A stretch of DNA of 64,000 bases, from contig DASVPR010000038.1 of NCBI GenBank assembly GCA_036389485.1, positions 1-64,000 of the forward strand. The letters are read 5' to 3'. The stretch is from CADCVT01 sp036389485 (lineage in GTDB: Bacteria > Actinomycetota > Thermoleophilia > Solirubrobacterales > Solirubrobacteraceae). The position numbers and the translations under genes were made by a program. Numbering within the stretch: the first letter of the stretch is position 1; each line of letters opens with the position of its first letter. Below the pieces are notes generated by a model, which did no database searches, was not told the DNA's origin, and worked only from the letters and a program-made list of their open reading frames with translations. This document shows positions 49,193 to 57,766 of the stretch, one piece after another.

Positions 49193-50056
49193 ATGCCCCG
49201 CTACGACCTCGCCGGGAAGACCGCGCTGGTGACGGGTGCCGCTCGCGGCATCGGGTTCGGGACCGCGCAGGCGCTGATCAAACGAGGCGCGTCGGTCGCG
49301 GTGGTCGACCTCGACCAGGACGCCGCGGATCGCGCCGCGCAGCAGCTCCACGACACCAAGGCGATCGGCATCGCGGCCGACGTCACGGACCGCGGCGCGC
49401 TGCAGCGCGCGGTCGCGCTGACGACCGAGCGCTTCGGCGGCCTGGACGTCGTGGTCGCGAACGCCGGGATCGCCTCGAAGGGCGCGACGCTCAGAGCCAT
49501 GTCGACCGAGTCGTTCGAGCGCGTCCTCGACGTGAACCTCTACGGCGTCTACCGGACCGTCGACGTCGCGCTGCCGCAGATCGTCGCGCGCCGCGGCCAC
49601 GTCGTCGTGATCGCGTCGATCTACGCGTTCATGAACGGCGCCGGCGCGACGCCGTACGCGATGGCGAAGGCCGGCGTCGAGCAGCTCGGCCGTGCGCTGC
49701 GGACGGAGCTCGTCCCGCACGGCGCGAGCGCGAGCGTCGCCTACTTCGGCTTCATCGACACCGAGATGGTCCACAAGATCATCGACGCCGACCCGCTCGC
49801 CGACTCGATCATGGACCAGATGCCGAAGCCGCTGCTCAAGCGCCTGCCGCCCGCGGTCGCCGGCGAGGCGATCGTGAAGGGCATCGAACGGCGCAGCCCG
49901 CGCATCATCCGCCCGCGAAGGTGGACCGCGATGTCCGTCCTCCGCGGCGTCCTCAACCCCATCAACGACCGCCGCAGCGAGCGCGACCCGGCGTTCCAGC
50001 GCATCATCGAGCAGCTCGACGCCCGCGGGAACGAGGAGCAGCCCACGTCGGCGTAG
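49193..50056 (+). CDS. SDR oxidoreductase
   Basis: Short-chain dehydrogenase of 287 residues with TGAARGIGFGTAQAL, DLDQDAADRA (Asp favouring NAD), VANAGIAS, the catalytic Ser of IASIYAFMNG and YAMAKAGV (Tyr, Lys). Its C-terminal tail (RRSPRIIRPRRWTAMSVLRG) is basic and hydrophobic like that of the SDR at 13.2 kb, which suggests peripheral membrane association. It shows the KxxP and long-helix pattern of the DHRS7/SDR34-like group in part. A coupled partner is not evident; the small rod-like gene follows at 65 bases. Confidence 0.9.
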   Translation: MPRYDLAGKTALVTGAARGIGFGTAQALIKRGASVAVVDLDQDAADRAAQQLHDTKAIGIAADVTDRGALQRAVALTTERFGGLDVVVANAGIASKGATLRAMSTESFERVLDVNLYGVYRTVDVALPQIVARRGHVVVIASIYAFMNGAGATPYAMAKAGVEQLGRALRTELVPHGASASVAYFGFIDTEMVHKIIDADPLADSIMDQMPKPLLKRLPPAVAGEAIVKGIERRSPRIIRPRRWTAMSVLRGVLNPINDRRSERDPAFQRIIEQLDARGNEEQPTSA

Positions 50057-50121
50057 CCCATCCGTCGAGAACCCCACACGCGGCCGAACGCGCGCGACCG
50101 AAGAAGACGACAACCGACCCG

Positions 50122-50340
50122 ATGCTGAGCATCCCGGCCGCCGGCATGCAGCAGGCCCAGACCCTGCTCGCCACCCGCGCGCACAACATCGCCAACGTCT
50201 CGACCGAGGGCTACGAGACCGAGGACCTCGCCGAGGACGTCGTCGGCCTGATCGTCGCCAAGACGTTGTACACGGCGAACGCGAAGGTCCTGCGGACGCT
50301 TGCCGAGACCGAGCGCTCGCTGCTCGACGTCCGCGCCTAG
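50122..50340 (+). CDS. Minimal flagellar basal-body-rod-like protein (72 aa)
   Basis: Protein of 72 residues joining the two conserved ends of flagellar rod/hook proteins with little between. The N-terminal segment IPAAGMQQAQTLLATRAHNI followed by ANVSTEGYETE matches the ANNIAN-type motif of FlgB/FlgC/FlgE; the C-terminal VVGLIVAKTLYTANAKVLRT matches the heptad helix (Q-RAYEANAKV) that forms the inner core. There is no flagellar gene cluster in the window. It may be an orphan structural remnant or a small filament subunit. The ATG is placed at the motif start. The end overlaps the YukJ-family gene by four bases. Confidence 0.72.
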   Translation: MLSIPAAGMQQAQTLLATRAHNIANVSTEGYETEDLAEDVVGLIVAKTLYTANAKVLRTLAETERSLLDVRA

Positions 50341-50996
50341 GCCGGGTGGCCGTCCGCGTCGGTCTGCGACGCCTGCGACGAGAACTTCGAGACGAACGCG
50401 TCGAGGCTGCCGTCGGGGCGCAGCGTCATCGTGCCGCCGTCCTGCCAGATCCCGTTCTCGGCGGCCCACTGGCTGCCGATCGGATCGCCCTGGTTCTGGT
50501 GGACGTTGTGCATCCCGAGCCCGGTCGTGAACGGCTCGCCCCAGACGTACGTGCGCTCCCCGACCCGCAGGATCGACTCCAGAGCCTCGGAGGCTTCGAC
50601 GTTCGACCCGCTGATCCACGGCCGCCGGGGCAGGAACCGCCGGATCAGCGCCTCGAGCCATTCCGGCGGGCGCTGCACGAACCAGCAGCCGGGGCTGTTG
50701 ATCAGCGACGGGTGGCGGATCAGGTCCAGCGCGCCGTCGGCCTGCGACCGCGCGAGCTCGTGGTAGCCGTCACCGAGCCCGCCGACCGGCCCGAGCGCCC
50801 CCATCGGCACCGTCAGCACCTTCCACTGCACCCCGACGGCGGAAGCGTGGCTGTCGACGTCGATCGCGCACCGGTACGTCCCCCCAGGAGCCGTCACGCG
50901 CAGGTTGACGTGGTACCAGTGGCCCTGGTTGTCGGGCGTGTCGCGGAAGTGGTCCGCGAGCGTGCCGATGAGCAGCCCGTAATGGTCAAGAGGCAC
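50337..50996 (-). CDS. YukJ family protein (DUF2278)
   Basis: Protein of 219 residues with the DUF2278 pattern: start MPLDHYGLLIGTLADHFRD, the strand WYHVNLRVTAPGGTYRCAID, LDLIRHPSLI, and near the C-terminus RTYVWGEPFTTGLGMHNVHQ followed by NQGD. These proteins are wide-spread and sometimes linked to nucleases or toxins; the function is not known. It has no signal peptide and starts with ATG 50996. It is convergent with the rod-like gene and stands alone in its direction. Confidence 0.88.
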   Translation of the reverse strand: MPLDHYGLLIGTLADHFRDTPDNQGHWYHVNLRVTAPGGTYRCAIDVDSHASAVGVQWKVLTVPMGALGPVGGLGDGYHELARSQADGALDLIRHPSLINSPGCWFVQRPPEWLEALIRRFLPRRPWISGSNVEASEALESILRVGERTYVWGEPFTTGLGMHNVHQNQGDPIGSQWAAENGIWQDGGTMTLRPDGSLDAFVSKFSSQASQTDADGHPA

Positions 50997-51200
50997 TCAC
51001 GCCAGTCTGACCGCCCCGGTTCCTCCGCGTCAACGCGCCAATCGTTTCCCGCTGGAAAACGGTGGAACTCACGGCGTCGAAAAGGGCGGTAGAACAAACG
51101 TCCAGGCCCTCTCAAGCCCCCCCACGAGACCCACCGAAGCCCGGACTACACCCCGTTCCCCCCGGGCGCCCCCACCGCCCGACCGGAGGTCTCTCGCGTC

Positions 51201-52889
51201 ATGCCCATCACCCTGCGCCGGCCGGGCCGGCTGCCCCTTGCCGTTCCCGCTCTCGCCCTCTGCCTGCTCGCGATCGTCGTGCTGGTGGGCCTTCCCGCCT
51301 CCCCCACGCCGAGCCTGCCGGCCCTCGAGCCGGCGACCGCGCCGACGCAGAACGTCGGCCAGTCCCTGCTGACGCTCGCCGGCCAGACGCCCGCGAGAGA
51401 GGTCGACGTCATCGTCCAGCTCAGGCCGGGCGCGGACGCAGCGGCGGCCACCGCCGCCGCGGAGCGCGCCGGCGGCCGGATCACGCGAAGGCTGCCGCTC
51501 ATCCGCGGCCTCGTCGTCACCGGGATCCCGGCAAGAGACGCGGCCGGCCTCGGGACACGGCGCGACGTCCGCGCGGTGAGCCTGAATGCGGCGGTGAAGG
51601 AGAGCGGCACCGTCGACCCGGTGGCGCTGCGCACCTCGTTCAACCAGTCGATCCGGGCGGACCGCTCGTGGGCGATGGGGACGACCGGCAAGGGGATCGG
51701 CGTCGCGGTGGTGGACACGGGCATCGCGGGCGACCACCCGGACTTCCGCATCTCGCAGACCGACACCCGCTCCCGCGTGATCGCGACCGCCGTCGCCAAC
51801 CCCGACGCGCCGCGCGCCGGCGACCAGTACGGCCACGGCACCCACGTCGCCGGGCTGATCGCGGGCAACGGGACGAACCGCGACGCCGCAGACCCGCTCT
51901 ACGGCCGCTACGCCGGCGTCGCGCCCGACGCGAACCTGATCTCGGTCAAGGTCGACGACGGCAACGGCGCCACGACGCTGGCCGACGTCGTCGCCGGGCT
52001 GCAGTTCGTCGTGGACTTCCGCACCGAGTACAACATCCGCGTCGTCAACCTCTCGCTGCGCTCGTCGGTCGCCGAGTCGTACCTGACCGACCCGCTGGAC
52101 GCCGCCGTCGAGCAGGCCTGGTTCGCGGGGATCGTCGTGGTCGCCGCGGCGGGCAACGGCGGGACCACCGAGGGCGCCGCCCACTACTCGCCGGGCAACG
52201 ACCCGCACATCATCACGGTCGGCGCGGTCGACGACCTCGGCACCAAGGACATCGGCGACGACCGCCTGACCGCGTGGTCGACCCGCGGCCTGACGCAGGA
52301 CGGCATCGCGAAGCCCGACGTCGTCGCGCCCGGCGCGCACCTGGTCGCTCCGCTCGCCCCCGGGTCGTACTACGCGGGGCAGTGCCCGCAGTGCGTCGTC
52401 GACGGCGACTACCTGCGGATCGGCGGCACGTCGATGGCGGCCGCGCTCGTCTCCGGCGAGGTGGCCGACCTGCTGCAGGCCTATCCCTCCTGGAGCCCGC
52501 AGCAGGTCAAGGCCACGCTCGTCAAGCGCACGCGCGCCGTGACGAGCCCGTCGTCGTCGACGCTCGTCGACGCGAGCGGCCAGCCGGTCGAGGCGACCAC
52601 GGTGACCGAGACGGTCGACGGCGCCGAGGCCGCGGTGGACAAGGCGCAGCTCAACCCGACGACGGCCCCGGCCACCGCGCCCGCGCCGAGCACGCTGCTC
52701 GACCCGCAGACGCGCACGATCGACTGGCAGCGCGTGAGCTGGAGTCGCGTGAGCTGGAGCCAGGCGCCGGACGCGCTGCGAGCGAGCTTCAGCCGCGTGA
52801 GCTGGTCGACAGCGGCGGACTACAGCCGTGTGAGCTGGTCGGAAGCGCAGCTGGCGCGCGTGTCCTGGTCGACCAGCTTCGATCGCTAG
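51201..52889 (+). CDS. Secreted subtilisin-like (S8) protease with C-terminal RVSWS repeats
   Basis: Exported protease of 562 residues. It has a signal/membrane segment (about 14-35, PLAVPALALCLLAIVVLVGL), a pro-domain (VDVIVQLRPGADAAAATAAA to VRAVSLNA) and a subtilase domain with Asp172 (VAVVDTGIAGDHPDF), His212 (YGHGTHVAGLIAG) and Ser411 (GGTSMAAALVSG). After about residue 440 comes a Thr/Ala/Pro-rich linker, then five RVSWS elements between about 510 and 560. The 5' gap (50997-51200) has a GGAGG 13 bases upstream of the ATG. It is followed at 10 bases by the c-di-GMP protein gene. Confidence 0.93.
   Translation: MPITLRRPGRLPLAVPALALCLLAIVVLVGLPASPTPSLPALEPATAPTQNVGQSLLTLAGQTPAREVDVIVQLRPGADAAAATAAAERAGGRITRRLPLIRGLVVTGIPARDAAGLGTRRDVRAVSLNAAVKESGTVDPVALRTSFNQSIRADRSWAMGTTGKGIGVAVVDTGIAGDHPDFRISQTDTRSRVIATAVANPDAPRAGDQYGHGTHVAGLIAGNGTNRDAADPLYGRYAGVAPDANLISVKVDDGNGATTLADVVAGLQFVVDFRTEYNIRVVNLSLRSSVAESYLTDPLDAAVEQAWFAGIVVVAAAGNGGTTEGAAHYSPGNDPHIITVGAVDDLGTKDIGDDRLTAWSTRGLTQDGIAKPDVVAPGAHLVAPLAPGSYYAGQCPQCVVDGDYLRIGGTSMAAALVSGEVADLLQAYPSWSPQQVKATLVKRTRAVTSPSSSTLVDASGQPVEATTVTETVDGAEAAVDKAQLNPTTAPATAPAPSTLLDPQTRTIDWQRVSWSRVSWSQAPDALRASFSRVSWSTAADYSRVSWSEAQLARVSWSTSFDR
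52731..52875 (+). repeat. RVSWS repeats at the subtilase C-terminus
   Basis: Five short repeats of RVSWS spaced 5 to 19 residues apart form the last 50 residues. Trp-rich tails of this type occur on other actinobacterial subtilases. They are candidates for envelope binding. Confidence 0.8.
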
Positions 52890-52899
52890 GCAGGCGGCC

Positions 52900-55593
52900 A
52901 TGAAGCGCCGGGACCCCCGATTCCGCGACCTGCCGCGCGCGGCGCGCGTGCTGACGGTGCTCGCGGTCGCCGCCGCGGCGGCCGCGACAGCGCTCGCCGG
53001 GCCGGACCTGCAGGCGATCGACCTCACGCTGCTCGGCGTCACCGCCGCGCTGTGCGCGATCGCCTCGTTCTTCGAGGTCTCCACGCCCGGAAGCGCCTCG
53101 CTGCACCCGGGGCTCGTGTTCGTGTTCTGGGCGACCGTGGCGCTGCCGCCGGCGGCGTTGCCGCTGCTCGCGCTGCTGTGCTTCGCGCCGACGGCGATCA
53201 GCGGCGGCGTCCGCTGGTACGTGCCGGCGTTCCACGCGGCCGCGTACGTCCTCGCCGGGCTCGGCGCGCACGCCGTGCTCGGCATCGCCGGCGTGCCCGA
53301 CACGACGATGACCGGGCCGCTCGCGCCGGCGGCCCTCGGTGTCGCCGCGGTGGCGTTCGTGCTCGCGGTCGACGCCCTGCTCGCGCTGCACATGCGGATC
53401 GCCTGGCACCGGCCGCTGCGCGTCGGCGCGCGGGGGCTCGCGGTGAACCTGCCGGTGGACGTCGCGCTGGCGACGAGCGGCGCCGCGCTGGCCGCGCTCT
53501 ACGCGCAGGACCCGTGGCTCGCGACGATCCTCGCCGGCCCGCTCGCGCTCGTGTCGCGGGCCATGCTCGTGCCGGCGCTGCGCCACAAGTCGCAGACCGA
53601 CCCCAAGACCGGCCTCTTCAACTTCACCTACCTCCACCAGGCGCTCGACGAGGCGCTGCGGGCCGCCACCCGCCGCGACGACGCAGTCGCCGTGGTGATG
53701 GTGGACCTCGACCACCTGCGCGCGATCAACAACCGCTTCGGGCACCTCGCCGGCGACCAGGCGATCCTGCGCGTCGCCGAGGAGCTGGGCCGTGCCGCGC
53801 AGGACCGCGGCGTCGCCGCGCGGTTCGGCGGCGAGGAGTTCTGCCTCCTGCTGCCGGACTGGACGGCCGCGCAGGCCGAGGAGCTCATCGACATGGTGCG
53901 CGAGTCGGTGCAGGACGTCTCGTGGGAGAGCGAGCGCGGCGGCGGGATGCGCTGCTCGTTCAGCGCCGGCGTCGCGGCGTTCCCCAAGGACGGCGAGGAC
54001 GTCGCGTCGCTGCTCGCCGCCGCCGACGCGGCGCTGTACGACGCGAAGGCCGGCGGCCGCAACCGCGTGCGCCTCGCGCTCTCGCCGACCGCGATCGAGA
54101 CGATCGAGGCGGCGACGACCGAGCGCGAGGTCCCCCCGGAGCCGGTGCTGGTCGAAGCCGCGGGCGCCGCGCTGCCGGAGCCGCCCGCCGACGAGCCGGA
54201 CGCTGACGAGGAGGAGCCGCCGGGCCGGAAGTACATCCCGGCGCTCATCACGGCGCTGCTCGCGGGTGTGATCGCCGCGCTGGTCGTCAGCGGGCCGATC
54301 GACGCGATGGACTCCCCCGTCCTCCTCCTGCTCCTCGTCGGCGCCGTCGTCCTGCTGGACGTCGTCCGGATCGACCTCTTCGAGGGGCTCAACCTGTCCG
54401 CCGCCTCGGTGCCGACGCTGGCGCTGGCGTGCACGTTCGGGCCGGTCGGGCCGATCGCCGGCGAGGTCGGGATCGCGCTCGTGCGGATCGCGCGCGGCGA
54501 CGACCGGATCAAGTGGTCGTTCGACCTCGGCGCGCTCGGCCTGGCGGGCACCGCCGCGGCCGCCGTCTTCACCGTCATGCCGACGGAGACGCCGCTGCAG
54601 AGCATCTTCGCGGGCATCCCCGCCGCGCTCGCCTACTACCTCGTCAACACCGCGCTGATGTCGATCGTCATCGCGATGGCCGAGGGCCGGCGGCCGCTGG
54701 CCGTCTGGCGCGAGGGGATGGCGTGGCTGTGGGCGCACTTCGTCGTGTACGGCGTGATCGGCGCGGCGATGGCGGTCACGTACGAGCACCTCGGCCCGAT
54801 CACGGTCTTCCTGTTCGCCCTGCCGGTCGCGACGCTGTGGCTCGGCCAGCGCGGCTACGTCCACCGGTCGCGCGCGAGCGTCGTCGAGCTGCGCCGCAAC
54901 CGCGACGACCTCGAGGCCGCCAACCGCCGCCTGCGCCGCCTGCTCGACGAGAAGCGCGACCTCGTCGGGCGCGTGCACGGGTCGTACCTCTCGACGATCA
55001 CGTCGCTGGCGCGGACGATCGAGGCGAAGGACCCGTACACCGGCGGTCACGTCGAGCGCGTCGCGAAGGTGACGATGCTGCTGGCCGACGAGCTCGGGCT
55101 GCCGGAGGCGCAGCGCCGCGCGGCGGAGGTCGGCGCGACGATCCACGACATCGGCAAGGTCGGCGTGCCGGACTCGATCCTCCTCAAGCCGGCGCGCCTG
55201 AGCGCGGCCGAGGTCGCGGTGATGCGCCGGCACCCCGAGACGTCGAGCTACATCGTCGGCGAGCTGGACGTGCCGCGGATCGTCAAGGAGATGGTCCGCA
55301 GCCACCACGAGCGCTTCGACGGCGGCGGCTACCCGGACGGCCTGGCCGGCGAGGAGATCCCGCTCGCCGCGCGGATGCTCGCGGTGGCCGACACCCTCGA
55401 CGCGATCACGAGCGACCGCCCGTACCGCCCCGCGCGCACGCTCGCCGAGGCGATCGAGGAGATCGAGTCGCTCGCCGGGCGGCAGTTCTGCCCGGCGGTC
55501 GTCGCGGCGCTGCGGGCGTGCCTGGCACGCGATCCGACGCTGGGCGGGCTGTTCGAGCCGCGGCCGCAGCGGTTCGCGCGCGTCGTCGCCTAG
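52900..55593 (+). CDS. Membrane GGDEF plus HD-GYP protein (c-di-GMP turnover)
   Basis: Protein of 897 residues with four parts: six or more membrane helices (about 15-215); a GGDEF domain with an active-looking GGEEF (about 310-314) and VMVDLDHLRAINNRFGH; a second block of membrane helices (about 445-650) with an acidic linker before it; and an HD-GYP domain with HDIGKVGVP (about 749), the RHPETSSYIVGEL segment, HHERFDGGGYPDGL (about 802) and ITSDRPYRP. It can in principle both make c-di-GMP and degrade it to GMP. The two membrane blocks resemble each other in length and layout. It starts 10 bases after the subtilase stop, and ends overlapping the convergent epimerase gene. Confidence 0.92.
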   Translation: MKRRDPRFRDLPRAARVLTVLAVAAAAAATALAGPDLQAIDLTLLGVTAALCAIASFFEVSTPGSASLHPGLVFVFWATVALPPAALPLLALLCFAPTAISGGVRWYVPAFHAAAYVLAGLGAHAVLGIAGVPDTTMTGPLAPAALGVAAVAFVLAVDALLALHMRIAWHRPLRVGARGLAVNLPVDVALATSGAALAALYAQDPWLATILAGPLALVSRAMLVPALRHKSQTDPKTGLFNFTYLHQALDEALRAATRRDDAVAVVMVDLDHLRAINNRFGHLAGDQAILRVAEELGRAAQDRGVAARFGGEEFCLLLPDWTAAQAEELIDMVRESVQDVSWESERGGGMRCSFSAGVAAFPKDGEDVASLLAAADAALYDAKAGGRNRVRLALSPTAIETIEAATTEREVPPEPVLVEAAGAALPEPPADEPDADEEEPPGRKYIPALITALLAGVIAALVVSGPIDAMDSPVLLLLLVGAVVLLDVVRIDLFEGLNLSAASVPTLALACTFGPVGPIAGEVGIALVRIARGDDRIKWSFDLGALGLAGTAAAAVFTVMPTETPLQSIFAGIPAALAYYLVNTALMSIVIAMAEGRRPLAVWREGMAWLWAHFVVYGVIGAAMAVTYEHLGPITVFLFALPVATLWLGQRGYVHRSRASVVELRRNRDDLEAANRRLRRLLDEKRDLVGRVHGSYLSTITSLARTIEAKDPYTGGHVERVAKVTMLLADELGLPEAQRRAAEVGATIHDIGKVGVPDSILLKPARLSAAEVAVMRRHPETSSYIVGELDVPRIVKEMVRSHHERFDGGGYPDGLAGEEIPLAARMLAVADTLDAITSDRPYRPARTLAEAIEEIESLAGRQFCPAVVAALRACLARDPTLGGLFEPRPQRFARVVA
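55518..55528. repeat. Palindrome GTGCCTGGCAC inside a gene
   Basis: Core 11 bases of the arrayed palindrome near the 3' end of the HD-GYP gene, encoding Ala-Cys-Leu-Ala. Confidence 0.6.
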
Positions 55594-56498
55594 GCGCGCG
55601 TCGCGGCGACGAGATCTCGCGCCGCCTCGGGCCAGTCCGGGAGCGCGAAGGCGAAGCCGTGCTCGAGCAGCCGCCCGGGCACGACGCGCCGGCTCTTGAG
55701 GATCAGCTCGGTCTCGGTGCGCATCGCGAACGCGCCGAGCTCGAGCATCCACCGCGACGCGGGAAGCCCGACCCGGGTGCCGTACGCCTCGCGCAGGTGC
55801 CGGAAGAAGTCGCGCTGCGGGAGCGGGTTGGGCGAGGCGACGTTCACGACGCCGTCGATCGCCTCGTGCTCGATGAGCCAGTGCAGCGCGTTGGCGAAGT
55901 CCCGGTGGTGGATCCACGACATGTACTGCCGCCCGCCCGCCGCGGGACCGCCGAGCCGCCGCTTCACGAGCGTCAGGAGCGTGTCGAAGATGCCGCCGCG
56001 GTCCGGGCTCATGATCATCGCCGAGCGCAGCAGCACCTTGCGCGTATGCGGCGTGTCGGCCTCCACCGCCGCGCGCTCCCACGCCTTCGCGACCCGGATG
56101 CTGAAGCCCCACTTCCCGTCGGTGCTCCCGAGCGGCCCTGTCTCGTCGTTCGGAGGCCCGAGCGTGTGCGCGTAGATCGTCGCCGTGCTCGCCTGGAGCC
56201 AGACCCTCGGCGGGTCGGCCGCGCGCGCGATCGCCTCCCCCACGATGCGCGTGGACGCCACGCGCGAGTCCATGATCTCGCGCCGGTTGCGGTCGTTGTA
56301 GCGGCAGTCGACGCTGCGCCCTGCGAGGTTGACGACGACGTCCGCGCCGTCGACGGCGTCCGCCCACGCGCCGAGCGTGCGGCCGTCCCACCGCACGCCC
56401 TCCGATCGGCTGACGACCACGACGTCGTCCTGCGCGAACGCGCGGCGCAGGATCGTCCCGACCTGCCCGCTGCCGCCCGCCAGCACGATTTTGAGCAC
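55590..56498 (-). CDS. TIGR01777-family epimerase/reductase (SDR-a39)
   Basis: NAD(P)-binding protein of 302 residues. It begins with VLAGGSGQVGTILRRAF and contains VVNLAGRSVDCRYNDRNR (a family hallmark), ASTATIYAHT with catalytic Ser/Thr, and, toward the end, PNPLPQRDFFRHLREAYG followed by the DUF1731 C-terminal segment with RRVVPGRLLEHGF. Members are extended SDRs linked to cell division inhibitor SulA-like annotation, without proof. The gene lies 12 bases before the class V aminotransferase gene on the same strand (56511), so it is the second gene of that operon downstream. Confidence 0.92.
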   Translation of the reverse strand: MLKIVLAGGSGQVGTILRRAFAQDDVVVVSRSEGVRWDGRTLGAWADAVDGADVVVNLAGRSVDCRYNDRNRREIMDSRVASTRIVGEAIARAADPPRVWLQASTATIYAHTLGPPNDETGPLGSTDGKWGFSIRVAKAWERAAVEADTPHTRKVLLRSAMIMSPDRGGIFDTLLTLVKRRLGGPAAGGRQYMSWIHHRDFANALHWLIEHEAIDGVVNVASPNPLPQRDFFRHLREAYGTRVGLPASRWMLELGAFAMRTETELILKSRRVVPGRLLEHGFAFALPDWPEAARDLVAATRA

Positions 56499-56510
56499 AT
56501 GGTCAATTTA

Positions 56511-57740
56511 TCAGGCGGGCGCTTCGTCGCGCCGCGGGGTGCGCGCGGCGCCGCGGCCGGCGTCGGCGATCTCCTCGACGGCATCGCACAGCCGCTCGGC
56601 TTCGGCGGCGGTGTTGTAGTGCAGGAAGCCCGCTCGCACCGCTCCCCCGCGCTCCTCCAGGCCGAGCGCCTCCATGAGCGCGAGCGCGTAGTAGTTGCCG
56701 TCCCACGTGAAGATCGAGCGCTCGGCGAGCTGCTCGCTGACCGCGCGCGGCGTCGCGCCCTCCACGGTGAAGCAGAACGTGGGAGTCTGCCGCGCGACGT
56801 CGTCGACGCCGTAGAGCGTCACGCCGTCGATCGCGCGCAGGCGGTCGAGGACGAGGCGCGCGATGCCCTCCTCGTGCTCGCGGATGCGCGCGTACGCGGT
56901 CCCGAGGTCGCCGTCGCCGAGCGACTCGACGTAGCGGATCGCGGCTACCGTGCCTGCGAGCGCCTCGAACGACGGCGTCCCGGTCTCGAAGCGATGGCCG
57001 GGCGGCGTCTCGCTCGCGGGGCGCACGCGGTCGGCCGGCCACGTCTCGGCGAGGTCGCGGCGGATCGACGCGATCCCGAGGTGCGGGCCGAAGAACTTGT
57101 AGGGCGAGCAGAGCAGGACGTCGAGCCCGAGCGCGCCGCGGTCGGGCCGGCGGTGCGGCGCGTAGTGCACGGCGTCGGCCCAGGCGAGCGCGCCGGCCGA
57201 GTGCGCCGCCGCCACGATCCGCCGCGCGTCCGTGAGCGAGCCGACCGCGTTGGACGCGAGCGTGAACGCGACGACGCGCGTGCGCTCGCCGAGCAGCGCT
57301 TCGAGCGCGTCGACGTCGAGCGTCGCGTCGTCCAGTCGCACGGGCGCGGCGCGCACGACGAGCCCGTGGTCCTCGGCCACCCGCAGCCACGGCGCGACGT
57401 TCGCGTCGTGGTCGAGCTGCGTCACGACGATCTCGTCGCCCGGCGCCAGCGTCCGGGCCACGGCGTGCGCGAGCAGGAAGTTCAGCGTCGTCATGTTCGC
57501 GCCGAACGCGATCTCCTCCGGCTCGCTGCCGGTGAGCGTCGCGGCCGCCCGGCGCGCCTCGGCGATCAGCGCGATCGTGTCGCGCGAGGTCGCGAACACG
57601 CCGCCGTCGTTCGCGGTCCCGGCGCGCAGGTGGCCGGCGATCGCGGCGATGACCTCCTCCGGCACCTGCGACCCGCCCGGGCCGTCGAGGAAGGCGGCGT
57701 CGCGGGCGAGCGCGGGAAAGCGGGAACGGACGTGTTCCAT
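56511..57740 (-). CDS. Cysteine desulfurase-like class V aminotransferase
   Basis: PLP enzyme of 409 residues. DGPGGSQVPEEVIAAI at the start, VVTQLDHDANVAPWL (His stacking on PLP), AWADAVHYAPHRR (Asp-Ala-x-H) and the PLP lysine in CSPYKFFGPHLG are all present. The family TIGR01976-like (cysteine desulfurase-related, SufS/NifS) usually has a mobile loop with a catalytic Cys; here the region around RFETGTPSFEALAG has no Cys, so desulfurase activity is doubtful and it may be a lyase or transaminase. It is divergent from the HMG-CoA reductase gene with 26 bases between. Confidence 0.88.
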   Translation of the reverse strand: MEHVRSRFPALARDAAFLDGPGGSQVPEEVIAAIAGHLRAGTANDGGVFATSRDTIALIAEARRAAATLTGSEPEEIAFGANMTTLNFLLAHAVARTLAPGDEIVVTQLDHDANVAPWLRVAEDHGLVVRAAPVRLDDATLDVDALEALLGERTRVVAFTLASNAVGSLTDARRIVAAAHSAGALAWADAVHYAPHRRPDRGALGLDVLLCSPYKFFGPHLGIASIRRDLAETWPADRVRPASETPPGHRFETGTPSFEALAGTVAAIRYVESLGDGDLGTAYARIREHEEGIARLVLDRLRAIDGVTLYGVDDVARQTPTFCFTVEGATPRAVSEQLAERSIFTWDGNYYALALMEALGLEERGGAVRAGFLHYNTAAEAERLCDAVEEIADAGRGAARTPRRDEAPA

Positions 57741-57766
57741 GGTCAGCAGAGGGTACGCACGGAGAC

